Positions 49,701-58,912 are shown, numbered from the stretch's first letter. The stretch: DNA of 64,000 nucleotides from Coriobacteriaceae bacterium (GCA_015062685.1 SUUE01000003.1:62001-126000), one strand, 5' to 3'. A program made the numbers and translations. The notes: generated by a model from the sequence alone, not told the origin.

Positions 49701-51605
49701 GGAGGTTTGCGTGTAGGCGAGATCGCGCGCGGCATCGAGGCCTATGAATGACGAGAGGAGGCGCCCTTCGCCCCCGACGGCAGACTGCTCGGCGTTGCGG
49801 ATGGCGAACAGCGCCGCGCCGATGGCCCCCATGAGGCCGGGGTAGGGCGCACGCGTGACGTCGCGGCCGACGTAGCTCTCGAACGCAGCGAGCACGGCGT
49901 CGTTGGCGAACGTGCCGCCCTGCACGACGATGCGCTCCCCAAGGCCGTCGAGGTTGGACAGGCGGATGACCTTGGTGAACACGTTCTCGATGATGGAGCG
50001 GCAGAGCCCCGCCATGATGTCGTCGGGCGACTTGCCGTTCTTCTGCTCGGTGACGACCGACGAGTTCATGAAGACGGTGCATCGGCTGCCGAGCTCGGCC
50101 GGGCTCTCGGAGCGGAAGGCGGCGGAAGCGATCTCGCGCGTTTCGAGGCCCAGGTTATGGGCGAAGTTCTCGAGGAAGCTGCCGCACCCGCTGCTGCACG
50201 CCTCGTTCACGAGGATGTCGGTCACGATGCCGTCGTCTATCCAAATGGCCTTCATGTCCTGGCCGCCGATATCGAGGATGAAGGTGACGTCGTCGATGTA
50301 ACGCGCAGCGGCGAGGGCGTGGGCGACGGTCTCCACAACGTGGCAATCGGCGCGGAACGCCTTGGCGAACAGCAGCTCGCCATAGCCGGTGGTGGCGCAG
50401 CCGGCGACATCCAGATGCACGCCCGCCATGTTCCATCGGTCGCAGAGCTCGCCGAGGGCGGCCTTCGCCACGTCGAGCGGCTCTCCCTCGTTGCTCGCGT
50501 AGAACGAGTCGAGCAGCTGGCCCTCGCGGTCGAGCAGGGCGAACTTCGTGGTGGTCGAGCCCGAATCGATGCCGAGGTACGCCTCGACGGTTGCTCCCCG
50601 GGCAAATGCGGCGGGTCCGGCCGGCGTTTCGCCGAGGGCGTGGCGCTCCTGGAAGGCGGCAAGCTCCTCGGGGGTGGCGAAGAACGGCTTGCTCGAGCTC
50701 GGCGTCGCGCGGATGGCCTCGGAGGCGGCCCGCACGGCCTCTCGGGCTTCGGGCAGCGTTGCCGCTCCGCGCGCCTCCTTCGCCCCTTCCATCTTCTGGA
50801 GGGCGAGCGCGGCGCCGCGCGCCACGATGATCTCGGGCTGGTTGGGGACGATGATGTCGTCGTCGGTCAGGCCCAGGCGCTCCTTGAAGACGCGAACGAG
50901 GGTGGGGTTGAACGTGAGGGGCCCGCCTTCGAAGATGACGGGAGGGAGCACGTCGAGGCCCTGCGCCAAACCGCCGAGCGTCTGCTTGGCAACGGCGTGG
51001 AACGTCGACAGGGCGATGTCTTCCTTCGCAGCGCCTTGGTTGATCAGCGGTTGGATGTCGGTCTTCGCGAACACGCCGCAACGGCCCGAGATGCTGTAAA
51101 GCGTGTCGCCCTTCGCCGCGGCGTCGTTCAGCTCCTCTACGGGGATCTTGAGCAACGCCGCGATTTCGTCGAGGAACGCCCCCGTGCCGCCCGCGCACGA
51201 TCCGTTCATGCGCATGTCCGACACTTTCAGCGAGCCCTGGTCACGGCCAGGGTCGAAGAAGATCATCTTCGCATCCTGCCCGCCGAGCTCGATCGCGACG
51301 CGCGCGCTGGGGTAGTAGGTTGCCACGGCGATGGAATTGGCGACGACTTCCTGAACGTAGGGCGCGCCGAGGGCTTCGGCGAGATCCTTTCCACCCGAGC
51401 CCGTGACGGCGATGTCGACGGAGCCGGCTCCGACTGTGCGCTCGAGCTCGTCGATCACCTTGAGGGTGGTGTCCAGCTGGTGCGCGTGATGCCTGAGATA
51501 GGTTGCGCAGACGAGCTCGTGCGTGGTCGGATCGACCACGGCGCCTTTCACCGTAGTCGATCCGACGTCGATGCCGACGAGCAGCTGTCCACGATCGTAA
51601 TCCAC
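46731..51605 (-). CDS. Giant tandem BcrA/BadF/HgdC ATPase fused to HgdB-like reductase domains
   Basis: 1624 residues. Two ASKHA activase domains: GIDVGSTTVKG near 11 with GGQDAK and NGSCAGGTGAFLD, and GIDSGSTTTKFA near 343 with DIGGQDMKAIW and ACSSGCGSFLE. The Cys in SCAGG and SSGCG are the usual cluster ligands. A Cys pair motif CPFCTNNC follows near 637, then a DUF2229-like and an HgdB-like region (about 680-1440; CFPAKLVHGH near 770, HNDICFPAQ near 1112). The last 150 residues are an Ala/Glu-rich coiled coil. Such fusions use ATP to drive electrons to very low potential; the target is unknown. No neighbouring acyl-CoA gene is seen. Confidence 0.88.
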   Translation of the reverse strand: MDYDRGQLLVGIDVGSTTVKGAVVDPTTHELVCATYLRHHAHQLDTTLKVIDELERTVGAGSVDIAVTGSGGKDLAEALGAPYVQEVVANSIAVATYYPSARVAIELGGQDAKMIFFDPGRDQGSLKVSDMRMNGSCAGGTGAFLDEIAALLKIPVEELNDAAAKGDTLYSISGRCGVFAKTDIQPLINQGAAKEDIALSTFHAVAKQTLGGLAQGLDVLPPVIFEGGPLTFNPTLVRVFKERLGLTDDDIIVPNQPEIIVARGAALALQKMEGAKEARGAATLPEAREAVRAASEAIRATPSSSKPFFATPEELAAFQERHALGETPAGPAAFARGATVEAYLGIDSGSTTTKFALLDREGQLLDSFYASNEGEPLDVAKAALGELCDRWNMAGVHLDVAGCATTGYGELLFAKAFRADCHVVETVAHALAAARYIDDVTFILDIGGQDMKAIWIDDGIVTDILVNEACSSGCGSFLENFAHNLGLETREIASAAFRSESPAELGSRCTVFMNSSVVTEQKNGKSPDDIMAGLCRSIIENVFTKVIRLSNLDGLGERIVVQGGTFANDAVLAAFESYVGRDVTRAPYPGLMGAIGAALFAIRNAEQSAVGGEGRLLSSFIGLDAARDLAYTQTSNAVCPFCTNNCMRSIVTFEDGSTYVTGNRCERGEIVGDPRDASVREKVKAVRAQKQAVANLYDVRERLLMNDYPAPELAKPRGVCIGIPRVLAFWDTMPFWTTFWRALGFEVKLSHPSTRSMFERGLPAVASDTICFPAKLVHGHVRDLERTRVDRIFMPSITTVPSENTEATSESMCAVVKGYAIVIRNSDNPELRANVVLDAPLWHWYSDDDRSRQLGSWMHETFGISQELTDRAIEAADAAQRQFGQELVAAGREVIEQVRRQGTYAVILASRPYHNDPLVNHDLPSMFTSLGIPVLTPDAVPGIGAVDLSKSRLDIVNNYHARMLSSAIIAAQDPNLEYAQVVSFGCGHDAYLSDEIVRLIHSIADKSPLILKIDESDVPGPLRIRIRSFIETIDIKRQERSTAPLRQLHDPYPKKYVKADRKQKVILVPNTSHAFGRMMAAVFSKQGCRAVPVPIGREEAIKLGKQYVHNDICFPAQVTIGECLAELRSGKYDDCEVAIGTGKYIGDCRLTHYGALLRKALDDAGYAHVPIITNDDVDYHDLHPGFKMSVASAARVAMTLPMIDALEELLRKIRPYELVPGSAEAAFERGMDEVIEGLEKHGASGARRGFKRAIEYMRDVEYDRTERRPRVLIVGEYLLNFHPGANHDVEQYLEDNGFEIIEAKMTDVIRKTYFYKGAQISEYGVQKPFSEATWYTVANALFEHAHDVCDRIASTHPLYEPACRMPDLVVDSDPIIHHTFDAGEGVLIPGEIIHHANRGCEAFLILQPFGCLPNHIVGRGIVKRLRELYPAAQILSLDYDPDVSFANVENRLQMLVMNVREMLSTPGEEMDISAVAEAVDEVAEETGELAEELLQKTSHEAPDEVTPEALGEMAAIMRNVLDRADDLAAQAKTALAAARKTAQQGASDASDAVAAKAVAVYEMANSIRARARNAMSAATELASNMGESGAEALDHARAEIAVRLDDAHAFAARVAEQAKNITSR

Positions 51606-51667
51606 GATGCAAAGGATAGCGCAAAAGGACAGGGCCCTAGGTTGACGAAAAGGTTACCTCTTGGCTC

Positions 51668-52429
51668 TTATTTATGCGTGCGGTGATCTTGGTAGTTGGC
51701 GAGATATTGGGCGAACTCGGGGGACGTATCCGAGTTGCCGCTGCGCCATGCCTTGTGGTCGATGATAGCCGATTTGGAACCGTAATAGGCATCGATGTAG
51801 GCGATGAGGTCGTCGAGTGCTTGCAGCTGCTCCTCGGGGTAGTCGCCCGACCCGCCCACGTGCACCATCTCGATGCCGACGGACCAAGCGTTCATGGCGT
51901 AGTCGGGAGCCCAGTCGCCGATGGGCACCGTGCCCTCCATGTCGTCGCGACCATCTTCCACGATGCCGTAGAGTTCGTTGTGGCCCGCGTCGCCGTATCC
52001 GGCGTGGTGCGCGATCTTGTCCAGAGGCACGCATTGCACGACGGACCCGTCCTTGTTGATGACGAAGTGAGCGGCAACGAGCTGGCCGCTGCCGTCCCAG
52101 TAATCCACGACGTTTTCTGCAGCGCCTTCGCCCTCAGTGTCATGAAGAACAATGTACTTCTGATACATTGTTCCCTTATCCCCATGTGGGAAGCTCTCGC
52201 GGTAGTCTTCGATGAGATTGAGCTTGGCTTTCGCTACGGCAGCATCGGCAGAGGCCGAAGCTGGCGAAGTTGATGTGGATGAGGTGCTGACCGGGGCGTC
52301 TACGATAGTCTGTTCCGATGATACATTTTGTTTAGACTGGCTTGCCTGGCCCGTGGAGCAGGCGCAGAGCGATCCTGCGAATGCCGTCGCGATGATGGCG
52401 CACGCGATTCTTTTCACCGTCTTGTTCAT
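51668..52429 (-). CDS. Lipoprotein N-acetylmuramoyl-L-alanine amidase
   Basis: 253 residues from ATG 52429 (GAGGAGCGG upstream); the frame is open upstream but carries no family sequence. Signal and lipobox GSLCACS give a lipid-anchored protein. After a Ser/Thr-rich linker comes an Amidase_2 domain with IVLHDTEG, AHFVINKDGSVVQCV, AHHAGYG and DHKAW. It cleaves the bond between muramic acid and the stem peptide. Confidence 0.88.
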   Translation of the reverse strand: MNKTVKRIACAIIATAFAGSLCACSTGQASQSKQNVSSEQTIVDAPVSTSSTSTSPASASADAAVAKAKLNLIEDYRESFPHGDKGTMYQKYIVLHDTEGEGAAENVVDYWDGSGQLVAAHFVINKDGSVVQCVPLDKIAHHAGYGDAGHNELYGIVEDGRDDMEGTVPIGDWAPDYAMNAWSVGIEMVHVGGSGDYPEEQLQALDDLIAYIDAYYGSKSAIIDHKAWRSGNSDTSPEFAQYLANYQDHRTHK

Positions 52430-52671
52430 GGCCGCTCCTCTGCGTTGGGGATGCTTCCATGGTAACCGCTCGCTGGCTAAGCAGGGTCTGGATTTCGCGT
52501 TGAGGGGGCCTTGAGGCGCAGAGCCGCGGCGCTTATTGCGCCGATTGGCCCGCTGAGCGTGAAGCGATTGAGAATCGAGGTACGAAAAAAGGAAACGATA
52601 CGTTAACAACAGGCGTATATATGGGTATAGAGAGCATCCTGAAGTCGAGAAGTTGCTAAAATGACATGGAT

Positions 52672-52729
52672 ACTGTCTATGCAGGGGCGCTGTGTGCTCA
52701 AAAGCCACCGCCCGGCCCCAATAGACAGT
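52672..52729 (+). promoter_or_regulatory. Leader hairpin of the surface protein gene
   Basis: ACTGTCTAT (52672-52680) pairs perfectly with ATAGACAGT (52721-52729), and inner GGGGC pairs with GCCCC. It lies 72 bases before the start. It could be an RNA control element or an operator; no known riboswitch core was found. 52430-52671 shows no gene. Confidence 0.5.
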
Positions 52730-52800
52730 GTGACCTGCTTGGAATGGGGAAAGGGTGCAGGTCGCGTTCCGTCGGGCGACGGAAGAGAGAGGTGGGCACG

Positions 52801-55569
52801 ATGCAGAAGTTGACGCTGAGAGTGAAAATGTGGCAAGCGCTGCTGTCCATGTTCCTGGCGAGCATGGCTGCGCTGCTCATATCCGCGATGCCCGCATACG
52901 CGGATGACAAGGTCGTTGGCGGGGATGTGCCCGAGCCCACTCCTATCGTGCAGGTAGTTGATGAAGGTTCGGCGGCTCAGGAAGCCGCCCCCGAAGCTGG
53001 TGCCGCAACTGCTGAGGCGCCTGCCCCCGAGGTTCTCGAGTCCGTCGATGCTGCCGGCAACAAGGAGGCTGTCGCTCCCGTAGAGGAGAGCGCTCCCGTT
53101 GAGGCGCCTGCGAGCGTTACGCAGACCAGCGTCTATTCCATTACCGAAAGCGGTAGCTACACGCTGTCCGGCAAGGGTACCACTTCCGTAATAATCGATG
53201 GCTCCGCCGGCACTGCCGAGAGCCCGATCGAGGTCACTCTGAATCTCGTGAACGCGATTATCGACGCAACCGGCAAAAGCCAAGCGGCGATAAGCATCAT
53301 CGACGGCGCGCAGGCCTCACTGAACATCTTCGGCGATTGCGAGATGACTGGTGCCAAGGACTGCGCCGGCATACAGGTTGACGGCACGTCCTCCCTCGTC
53401 ATCAACGGCACCGAGAATCCGAGCTCTCTGACGGCAATTGGAAATGCCGGCGCTGAGAATTATTCTGGGGGTGGAAACTCTCCTGATAGCGGTGCTGGCA
53501 TTGGCGGCCAGAGGGGTGCCGAGGATTGCGGTTCGATCACCATCAATGGTAATCACAGGAATCTGACGGTATCCGCCAAGGGCGGCGGCCATCGCACGGC
53601 TGGTATCGGCTCAGGTAATTCGGGCTTGTCCGGCGCCATCACCATCAGCGAGACGGTTCTTCGGGGAGTTCATGGCAGCTGTTACGGCGCTCCAGTTGCG
53701 GGTAGTGTCGAAAACTCGAAGAGCACGCTCGAGGGCGGCCCCGCCATCGGCTCGACGTTCATGGCCGGCGCGCATGTCCCGATTCTTATCGACGACTGCT
53801 ATGGTAGGGACATCGTGGGCGGCGGCAAGGCCGCGGGCATCGGTGCTGGATACTGGATCAAGTCGGCATCCATCACGATTCGCGATTCCGACCTCGAGGT
53901 CGAGGGCGGGGTCAGCGGTGCTGCCATCGGCGTCGGCCGTTGCTCGGCGGGCACGGCTGTCGCGATTGACATTACCAATTCTACGATCAGGGCCTGGGGC
54001 GGTTATCTTGGTGCAGCCATCGGCTTGGGCTTCAACGATAATTATCGAATTGGCGATTCGTCGGTTGCTATTCACGGCGGAACGGTCGTCGCTGCTGGCG
54101 GGGCAGGCGCTGCTGCCATCGGCGGTGGTGCTCATGCCTACAATGTGAGCGTGACCATCGACAATGGCGCTAGCGTTGTTGCCTATGCCGGCGCGAATTA
54201 CGCCTCCAAGTACACCGATCTGTACAACGGGGCGGGCGACCTTGTTCTGGAGAACGGCGGAGAGGGAATCGGCCAGTCTGGTGCTGCGGCGATTGGTCGA
54301 GGCGCTTGGGGTTCCGTTGGACCCGAGGGATCGACCTTCGTGTTTGAGCCCGAAGAGGCTGCGACGCTTACGATAGGCGAGGATACGTTCGTTCTTGCAA
54401 TGTCGAGCGGTGATAACTGGGCCATTGGCGGATTTACCGATCAGGACGGCGTCGCTGCGACGATTCTTCAGACGCGTTTCATTCGTAACTACGACCTTCA
54501 TCCCAAGAATGACAACACATGGAAGCAGTTCATCACGCGCGACAAGGACATCCAGGCGGGTTGGGATGTCTGCTTCCTTGACGCCGTGAGGTCGACGGAC
54601 CTGATCGTCAAGTCAGCCGAGACCCTTCAACCGCTGTTTACGCTGGTAACGCCCACGTTGGGAGAGGCTTTTGCTCACGGCTATACCGGGCAGGGGCGTG
54701 TGGGCTACTACTCGTTCGCCGTTACCGTGCCGGGCGTTGGCGAGTACAAGATCAGCACCGATTCAGCCGTCCGTACGATCGCCGATGATGAGCTCGTCTT
54801 CGAAGGCGAGGACGGTTATCTGGGCGGTGCTACGTATTGGAATGATTCTGGGCGCACTGGCGTCTTTAACGTGGCGTCTACTGGCATCAGCTCGTTTGAC
54901 CGCGTTGCCTTCCGCGCTGTGGCCGATCCGATTCCCGAGCCGACCCCTGCACCTACGCCCGCGCCGGCGCCCGAGCCCGAGCCCGCACCTGCGCCCGAGC
55001 CCGCGCCCGCGCCTGCGCCGGCTCCTGCTCCTGCACCTGCACCTGCACCTGCACCCACGCCGACTCCTGCACCTCAGCCTGCGCCGACTCCGGTTCCCAC
55101 GCCCACGCCCACGCCGGCCCCCGCGCCGTCGCCCGCTCCGGCTCCGGAACCCGGACCTGCTGCAGCGGTGGTAACGCCTGCAGCCATCGTGATCCCCGAC
55201 GCGGACACGCCGCTGGGCCAGGGCGAGGTGCTCGTTGACGACGCTGCGCCGATGGCTGGGTCCGAGGCTATCGCTGACGACGCCACGCCGATGGCTGGGC
55301 CCGAGGCAATCGCCGACGACGAGACACCCCTCGCGGGTATCTTCGACGAAGAAGAGCACTGCTGGGTGCATTGGTGGATCATGCTTGGCATTCTCGTGAC
55401 GGGCGCGTACGGATCGACTGTCATCGCGCGTCGCAAGAAGCACAGCCACGACGTGTTCAACATTGACAAGGACGTCATGAACGGCGAGGACTACGGTCAG
55501 GAGCGTGTGAACGTTCCCGCCGCCAACCTCGGCGCGCAGCCCGCGATGAGCGCGGGCTCGGAGGCATAG
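52801..55569 (+). CDS. Large surface protein with Gly/Ile-rich repeats, Pro stalk and C-terminal anchor
   Basis: 922 residues from ATG 52801 (GAGAGAGGTGGG upstream). Signal peptide ending AYA near 35, an acidic Ala/Pro region, then repeats of about 40 residues (about 100-560) with GIGG, AAIGG and AGIGSG motifs that suggest a beta-helix or beta-solenoid. A Pro/Ala/Glu stalk (PEPTPAPTPAP, about 710-795) precedes an acidic repeat (MAGSEAIADD, MAGPEAIADD) and a C-terminal membrane helix with a basic RRKKH stop and a tail of about 40 residues. A likely cell-surface adhesin or sugar binder. Confidence 0.82.
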   Translation: MQKLTLRVKMWQALLSMFLASMAALLISAMPAYADDKVVGGDVPEPTPIVQVVDEGSAAQEAAPEAGAATAEAPAPEVLESVDAAGNKEAVAPVEESAPVEAPASVTQTSVYSITESGSYTLSGKGTTSVIIDGSAGTAESPIEVTLNLVNAIIDATGKSQAAISIIDGAQASLNIFGDCEMTGAKDCAGIQVDGTSSLVINGTENPSSLTAIGNAGAENYSGGGNSPDSGAGIGGQRGAEDCGSITINGNHRNLTVSAKGGGHRTAGIGSGNSGLSGAITISETVLRGVHGSCYGAPVAGSVENSKSTLEGGPAIGSTFMAGAHVPILIDDCYGRDIVGGGKAAGIGAGYWIKSASITIRDSDLEVEGGVSGAAIGVGRCSAGTAVAIDITNSTIRAWGGYLGAAIGLGFNDNYRIGDSSVAIHGGTVVAAGGAGAAAIGGGAHAYNVSVTIDNGASVVAYAGANYASKYTDLYNGAGDLVLENGGEGIGQSGAAAIGRGAWGSVGPEGSTFVFEPEEAATLTIGEDTFVLAMSSGDNWAIGGFTDQDGVAATILQTRFIRNYDLHPKNDNTWKQFITRDKDIQAGWDVCFLDAVRSTDLIVKSAETLQPLFTLVTPTLGEAFAHGYTGQGRVGYYSFAVTVPGVGEYKISTDSAVRTIADDELVFEGEDGYLGGATYWNDSGRTGVFNVASTGISSFDRVAFRAVADPIPEPTPAPTPAPAPEPEPAPAPEPAPAPAPAPAPAPAPAPAPTPTPAPQPAPTPVPTPTPTPAPAPSPAPAPEPGPAAAVVTPAAIVIPDADTPLGQGEVLVDDAAPMAGSEAIADDATPMAGPEAIADDETPLAGIFDEEEHCWVHWWIMLGILVTGAYGSTVIARRKKHSHDVFNIDKDVMNGEDYGQERVNVPAANLGAQPAMSAGSEA

Positions 55570-55570
55570 C

Positions 55571-56110
55571 ATGAAGAAAAGCAATGTGGTTGCGTTCATC
55601 GTCGCGATCGTCATTTCTGCCTTCTTGCTGTGGCTCTGGTACTGGCTTGGCTTCGATCACATCGATGCGCCGCTCGATCTGGTGCTGAGCATTATCTGGT
55701 GGATTCTGGTGGCCGTGCTGTGCGTCGTGATATACCGCGTGGAGAAGAAGCGCCAGGAGCGCGTGCGCACGTGTTACATATCGAGCGAGCTCGTGTATAA
55801 CTCGGAGGCCGGAGCCGTGCCGTCTAAGGGCATGGACGAGGCGGTCGAGCGTATCCACGACATCGTGAACGAGCTCGAATATACCTTTGATGTGGAAGAG
55901 CGCCCCGAGAGCGTCAGCTTCGACTACGTCGTGAGGTCGGCCGTCTTCAAGATGAAGCAGGAAGCCGACGAGGAGAACGGCGTCGAGGAGGAGCTTGACT
56001 GGCGCGGCGAAGTGGCCGTTGCGGGCCACCCCGATGACGATCCGATCCCCTTCGACGGCCGCGAGGAGCTTCGCAACGTCCTCGGTAGGCTGACCGCAAC
56101 CGCCGCGTAG
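55571..56110 (+). CDS. Small membrane protein, function unknown
   Basis: 179 residues. Two hydrophobic helices (about 6-27 and 36-57) and a soluble acidic domain (about 60-179). It begins 2 bases after the stop of the surface protein, so it is cotranscribed and may assist its display or sense it. I recognise no family. Confidence 0.72.
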   Translation: MKKSNVVAFIVAIVISAFLLWLWYWLGFDHIDAPLDLVLSIIWWILVAVLCVVIYRVEKKRQERVRTCYISSELVYNSEAGAVPSKGMDEAVERIHDIVNELEYTFDVEERPESVSFDYVVRSAVFKMKQEADEENGVEEELDWRGEVAVAGHPDDDPIPFDGREELRNVLGRLTATAA

Positions 56111-56150
56111 GCCTCCCGGTCCGAAAACCTATCATGCCGCCTTCGGCGGC

Positions 56151-56211
56151 GGACGCGCGGAGCGCGCCCCTACGAAGGTGCGGGCGGCGGACGCGCGGAG
56201 CGCGCCCCTAC
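56151..56211. repeat. Tandem pair of family Q hairpins
   Basis: GGACGCGCGGAGCGCGCCCC at 56151-56170 and 56189-56208, each followed by TACGAAGGTG, period 38. Confidence 0.75.
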
Positions 56212-56297
56212 GAAGGTGTATCCGCATGGCATTTGCGCCCGCCGTTGGAGGAGGTGTGCTTCACCGGGTCGTGCGTCGGCCTGCTTTTCTTCTCTTC

Positions 56298-56303
56298 TAT
56301 AAT
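56298..56303 (+). promoter_or_regulatory. -10 element of purE
   Basis: Perfect TATAAT 31 bases before the start; no clear -35 at 17 bases. Confidence 0.45.
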
Positions 56304-56333
56304 GAGAGCGTTTTGTTCTGGAAGGAGAAGAGC

Positions 56334-56795
56334 ATGGCAGAGAACAAGCCCGTAGTGGGGATCATCATGGGGTCGACGTCGGATATGCCGACCATGGAGG
56401 CCTGCATGGCGCAGCTCGACGAGTTCGGCGTGCCGTACGAGGTGAAGGTGGCGAGCGCTCACCGCAAGCCTGCGGAGGTGCACGAGTGGGCGTCGACGGC
56501 GCACGAGCGCGGCATCCGCGTCATCATCGCCGCGGCGGGCAAGGCGGCCCACCTGGGCGGTGTCGTTGCGGCGTACACCCCTTGCCCCGTTATCTGCGTG
56601 CCCATGAAGACGAGCGACCTGGGCGGGCTCGACTCGCTGCTGTCCATGGTCCAGATGCCGAGCGGCGTGCCCGTGGCCTGCGTGGCCATCAACGGTGCGA
56701 AGAACGCGGCCATCCTGGCGGTGCAGATGCTCGGCACGGGCGATGCCGCCGAGCGCCAGAAGATCATCGATTTCAAGCAGGAGATGGCTTCGTAG
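56334..56795 (+). CDS. purE: N5-carboxyaminoimidazole ribonucleotide mutase, PurE class I
   Basis: 153 residues from ATG 56334 (GAAGGAGAAG upstream). IIMGSTSDMPTM and VASAHRKP at the active site, then AAAGKAAHLGGVVA and SGVPVACVAINGAKNAA. Class I enzymes need PurK elsewhere. No other purine gene is adjacent. Confidence 0.95.
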   Translation: MAENKPVVGIIMGSTSDMPTMEACMAQLDEFGVPYEVKVASAHRKPAEVHEWASTAHERGIRVIIAAAGKAAHLGGVVAAYTPCPVICVPMKTSDLGGLDSLLSMVQMPSGVPVACVAINGAKNAAILAVQMLGTGDAAERQKIIDFKQEMAS

Positions 56796-56905
56796 GCCGC
56801 GCCTGCCTGCTGGCTGCTGCAATGGATTGACGCGACGGCAGCCACGGGCGCCGCCGCTGACATTGCGCCAGCATTGAGGGGCAAGCATTGAGAGAGGGAA
56901 GCTGA

Positions 56906-58912
56906 ATGACGAAAAAGCTGTTGATGGGGAACGAGGCGATGGCCTATGCGGCGCTCGAGGCGGGCGTGCGCGTGGTTGCGGGCTATCCTGGCACGCCATC
57001 ATCCGAGATCGTGGAAACCGTCGCGCGCCTGCATAGGGCAGGTGTTGCCCAGGGCGTGCACGTCGAGTGGTCCACGAACGAGAAAGTGGCCCTCGAGGTG
57101 CTGTTCGGCGCGTCGCTCGCCGGCGCACGTGGCCTGTTCACCTGCAAGCAGATGGGCTTGAACGTGGCGAGCGACGCGCTCATGAGCTTGAACTACGTGA
57201 GCGTGCGCGGCGGCCTCGTGCTCGTGGTGGCCGACGACCCCGGCCCCATATCGTCCCAGACCGAGCAGGACACGCGCCGGTTCGCGTCGTTCGCCAAGGT
57301 GCCGGTGCTCGACCCCTCGACGCCCGAGCAGGCCTATGACATGGTGAAAGCGGCCTTCGAGCTGTCCGAGCGCTTCCACACGCCGGTGATCGTGCGCCCC
57401 ACCACGCGCGTCGACCACGCTTCGGCGTTCTTCGAGGTGCCCGCCGAGACGCATGCGCGGCCCGTGCCCGAAGAGGGGTTCGAACGCGATTCATCCAAGT
57501 GGGTCATCTTCCCCCGCCGTTCGTATGCGGCGCACGGCGAGATCAACGAGCGCCTGAACGAGATGGCGCATGCGTTCGCAGCGGAGGAGCCGTTCGCGTC
57601 GTTCAACTTGCAGGGAGCAGACGGTGCCGCGGGCGCAGAGGAGCCGGCGGCGTTCGGCATCGTGGCGGGCGGCATATCGGCCGCCTACGCGCGCGAAGCG
57701 CTCCGCATCGTAGGAAGGCGTGCGGCCGATGCCGGCATCGAGGTCCCCGCGTTTCGCTTCATGCAGGTGGGAACGCCGTACCCGTTCCCGCAGGAGGCGT
57801 TCGCCAAATTCGCCAAGGGCCTGGGCGACGTGCTCGTGCTCGAGGAGCTCGATTACGTGCTCGAGGACGAGGTCGCTCGCTGGGTCGGACGATCGCATGC
57901 GCCGCTCAACGTGCACGGCAAGCTTACGGGCGAGGCGCGCGACCGGGGCGAGAATGACGTCGACGACGTCGCCTCGCGCATCGAGAAGTTCCTGGGCCTT
58001 TCGGGCAGGCTTCGCTTGAAGCGGCGCCTGGAGGCCGAGGAGGCGCCCTTGCCTCCCGCCGTGCCCGCGGAAGAGCTGCCGGTGAGGCCTCCGGTGCTGT
58101 GCCCGGGCTGCCCGCACAGGGGGTCGTTCTACGCCGTGAAGCAGGCGCTCAAGAAGACGCCCGCCGTGCTCTGCGGGGACATCGGCTGTTACACGCTCGG
58201 CAACGCCAAGCCGCTCGATGCGGTGGACACCTGCCTCTGCATGGGTGCGGGCATCACGATGGCGCAGGGCATTGCCGCGGTCGACCCCGGCAAGAAGGCC
58301 CTGGCCTTCGTGGGCGATTCGACGTTCTTCGCGAGCGGCATGACCGGCCTCGCCAATGCCGCCTACAACGGGCACGACATCACCGTCATCGTGCTCGACA
58401 ACGCGACAACCGCCATGACGGGCAGCCAGCCGCACCCCGGCACGGGCTACACCCTCATGGGCGACCATAACGAGCCGCTCGACATCGAGGAATCGCTTGC
58501 GGCCAACGGGTTCAAGCGGGTGCTGAACGCGAACCCCCTGGACAAGGAGGCGTCGATTGAGGCGGTGAGGGCCGCGGTGTCGTACCAAGGCCCCTCTGCG
58601 GTGATCTTCGAATCGCCTTGCATCCAGCTGATTCGCCCCGACGAGCCGGTGTCCGTCGATGCCGGGGCGTGCACCGGGTGCAAGAAGTGCATCACCGAGA
58701 TAGGGTGCCCGGCAATCGGCTTCGATGCCGAGGCGGAGGGCGCGCGCAGCGGGTCGCGCGGCCAGGCGTTCGTCGACCCCGCCCTCTGCAACGGTTGCGA
58801 CCTCTGCACGCAGATATGCCCCTTCGGCGCTATCAGGATCCCCTCTGGCGAGGCCGCTGGTTTCGCCGGCGAAGCGGACGAGCCGCTGATGAAGGGAGGC
58901 GACAATGCTTAA
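56906..58912 (+). CDS. iorA: Indolepyruvate:ferredoxin oxidoreductase, alpha subunit
   Basis: 668 residues. Pyruvate-oxidoreductase-type domain at the N-terminus (GYPGTPSSEI near 29), TPP-binding domain with CPGCPHRG near 398, GDIGCYTLG and FVGDSTFFASGMTGL, and two C-terminal [4Fe-4S] motifs, CTGCKKCITEIGCP and CNGCDLCTQICP. It oxidises aryl pyruvates from amino acid breakdown to aryl-acetyl-CoA and reduces ferredoxin. Overlaps iorB by 8 bases. Confidence 0.95.
   Translation: MTKKLLMGNEAMAYAALEAGVRVVAGYPGTPSSEIVETVARLHRAGVAQGVHVEWSTNEKVALEVLFGASLAGARGLFTCKQMGLNVASDALMSLNYVSVRGGLVLVVADDPGPISSQTEQDTRRFASFAKVPVLDPSTPEQAYDMVKAAFELSERFHTPVIVRPTTRVDHASAFFEVPAETHARPVPEEGFERDSSKWVIFPRRSYAAHGEINERLNEMAHAFAAEEPFASFNLQGADGAAGAEEPAAFGIVAGGISAAYAREALRIVGRRAADAGIEVPAFRFMQVGTPYPFPQEAFAKFAKGLGDVLVLEELDYVLEDEVARWVGRSHAPLNVHGKLTGEARDRGENDVDDVASRIEKFLGLSGRLRLKRRLEAEEAPLPPAVPAEELPVRPPVLCPGCPHRGSFYAVKQALKKTPAVLCGDIGCYTLGNAKPLDAVDTCLCMGAGITMAQGIAAVDPGKKALAFVGDSTFFASGMTGLANAAYNGHDITVIVLDNATTAMTGSQPHPGTGYTLMGDHNEPLDIEESLAANGFKRVLNANPLDKEASIEAVRAAVSYQGPSAVIFESPCIQLIRPDEPVSVDAGACTGCKKCITEIGCPAIGFDAEAEGARSGSRGQAFVDPALCNGCDLCTQICPFGAIRIPSGEAAGFAGEADEPLMKGGDNA

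Noticed and set aside
52666-52800. c-di-GMP riboswitch before the surface protein gene
   Set aside because: The conserved GEMM core is absent; only a simple dyad is seen.
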